Positions 31,404-31,769 of a stretch of 31,769 nucleotides of DNA are shown one piece after another (position 1 is the stretch's first letter; every line of letters begins with the position of its first letter). Below the pieces are notes generated by a model that worked only from the letters and a program-made list of their open reading frames with translations, was not told the DNA's origin and did not search any database. The DNA is from Clostridium sp. CAG:451 (GTDB lineage: Bacteria; Bacillota_I; Bacilli_A; RF39; UBA660), in the NCBI GenBank assembly GCA_000438295.1, contig FR901072.1, positions 5,466 to 37,234 on the forward strand, given 5' to 3'. A program made the position numbers and the translations under genes.

Positions 31404-31463
31404 AATATCACCCCCCAATAGTTTCTTCGTATAAGTAGTTTATCATTTTTTTATGTACACCTC

Positions 31464-31478
31464 GTCGCAAGTTGCGAC
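31464..31478. repeat. 15-bp palindrome behind the recombinase gene
   Basis: GTCGCAAGTTGCGAC is a perfect 7+1+7 dyad, GC-rich against its surroundings, 6 bases after the recombinase stop. No T-tract follows on the minus strand at once, so it is not a standard terminator. It could bind a regulator or the recombinase. Confidence 0.55.
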
Positions 31479-31484
31479 AAAGTT

Positions 31485-31769
31485 CTAATTATTTAATATA
31501 CTAAATTTATAGATAATTTCTATATTTTTATCTTTATCTATAATAATTTTATCAATTAAGGATTGTATTAACTCTCTTGATGGATTATCAATATCAATTA
31601 ATTCTCTAATTTTATTTTCATAATCTTTTATTTCAGACTTATTAATTTGCTTTTCTTCTTTTGCATCTTGTAGACTTTGAATCTTTTCTCTTATTCTAAC
31701 TAGAGAATTTTCTGTTTCTCTAGAAATTCTTAAATACATTTCTTCAGATACTATGCCATTAAATTTATC
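31485..31769 (-). CDS. Large serine recombinase, C-terminal end (cut by window edge)
   Basis: The frame is open to the window edge and gives the last 94 residues. It starts DKFNGIVSEEMYLRI, the end of the recombinase zinc-ribbon region, continues with a coiled coil (LVRIREKIQSLQDAKEEKQINKSEI in part, about 25-60) and closes with RELIQSLIDKIIIDKDKNIEIIYKF. That order (coiled coil, then LI-x-KI-x5-9-IEI-Y-F) is typical of the C-terminus of large serine recombinases of the TndX/integrase type. The catalytic serine domain lies outside the window. An ATG at 31739 exists but is internal. Confidence 0.85.
   Translation of the reverse strand, partial: DKFNGIVSEEMYLRISRETENSLVRIREKIQSLQDAKEEKQINKSEIKDYENKIRELIDIDNPSRELIQSLIDKIIIDKDKNIEIIYKFSILNN

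Larger units (their letters stand above)
28803..31769. mobile_element. One end of an integrative element with a large serine recombinase
   Basis: It begins at the att junction inside the amidase gene and runs off the window. It holds three cargo genes in one orientation and the 3' end of a large serine recombinase gene. All read in the same direction as the amidase. Total size and the second boundary cannot be seen. Confidence 0.75.

Noticed and set aside
1..31769. TGA read as tryptophan (Mycoplasma code), suggested by the very low GC
   Set aside because: der, the DUF2974 gene and dnaD end on TGA where their families end, and tryptophan is encoded by TGG.

Overview
The window comes from a very AT-rich, endospore-forming member of the Bacillota, most likely a Bacilli or Erysipelotrichia-like, Mollicutes-adjacent gut lineage. 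This rests on spoIVA, an alpha/beta small acid-soluble spore protein (SASP), a SpoVIF-like protein, Gram-positive Shine-Dalgarno (SD) sites and sporulation-sigma-like promoters. UGA is a stop codon here: der, the DUF2974 gene and dnaD end on it where their families end. No rRNA, tRNA or CRISPR array was seen.

Layout. 1-2.6 kb (+): the 3' part of der, a small SHOCT-like gene, spoVIF and a protein-kinase-like gene. 2.6-6.4 kb: a DUF2974 lipase-like gene (-), then a yibE-yibF membrane pair (+) with its own promoter and terminator. Behind the pair lie a decayed permease and a broken second copy of the DUF2974 5' end, so the block is flanked by direct repeats. 6.4-9.8 kb (-): a four-gene operon of three predicted peptidases and a histidine phosphatase, divergent from spoIVA (9.9-11.4 kb, +). 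11.5-14.7 kb (-): ackA, nrnA, ysxC and an unknown gene. 14.75-16.7 kb (-): a second ackA and a JAMM/MPN-like gene. 16.7-18.6 kb (-): a HipA-like kinase gene with a small partner, then a SASP gene behind a sigma-G-type promoter. 18.6-20.9 kb (-): a cysteine desulfurase and thiI, which together supply sulfur for tRNA thiolation. 21-25.1 kb (-): a TasA/InlB-like surface protein preceded by an odd leader with a small ORF, and an OpuC/OpuF-type ABC transporter. 25.2-27.6 kb (-): cca, dnaD and nth.

The right end (27.7 kb to the edge) is the most interesting part. A LysM amidase gene with five LysM repeats is cut inside its catalytic domain. The break is at a GG dinucleotide centred in an imperfect 22-bp inverted repeat. 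Beyond it lie three cargo genes (a membrane-anchored PD-(D/E)XK-like protein, a Bro-N protein and a membrane protein) and the C-terminus of a large serine recombinase. I read this as one end of an integrative element inside a cell-wall amidase gene. In a spore-former this recalls the developmentally excised skin-type elements. The other end lies outside the window, so reversibility is not shown.
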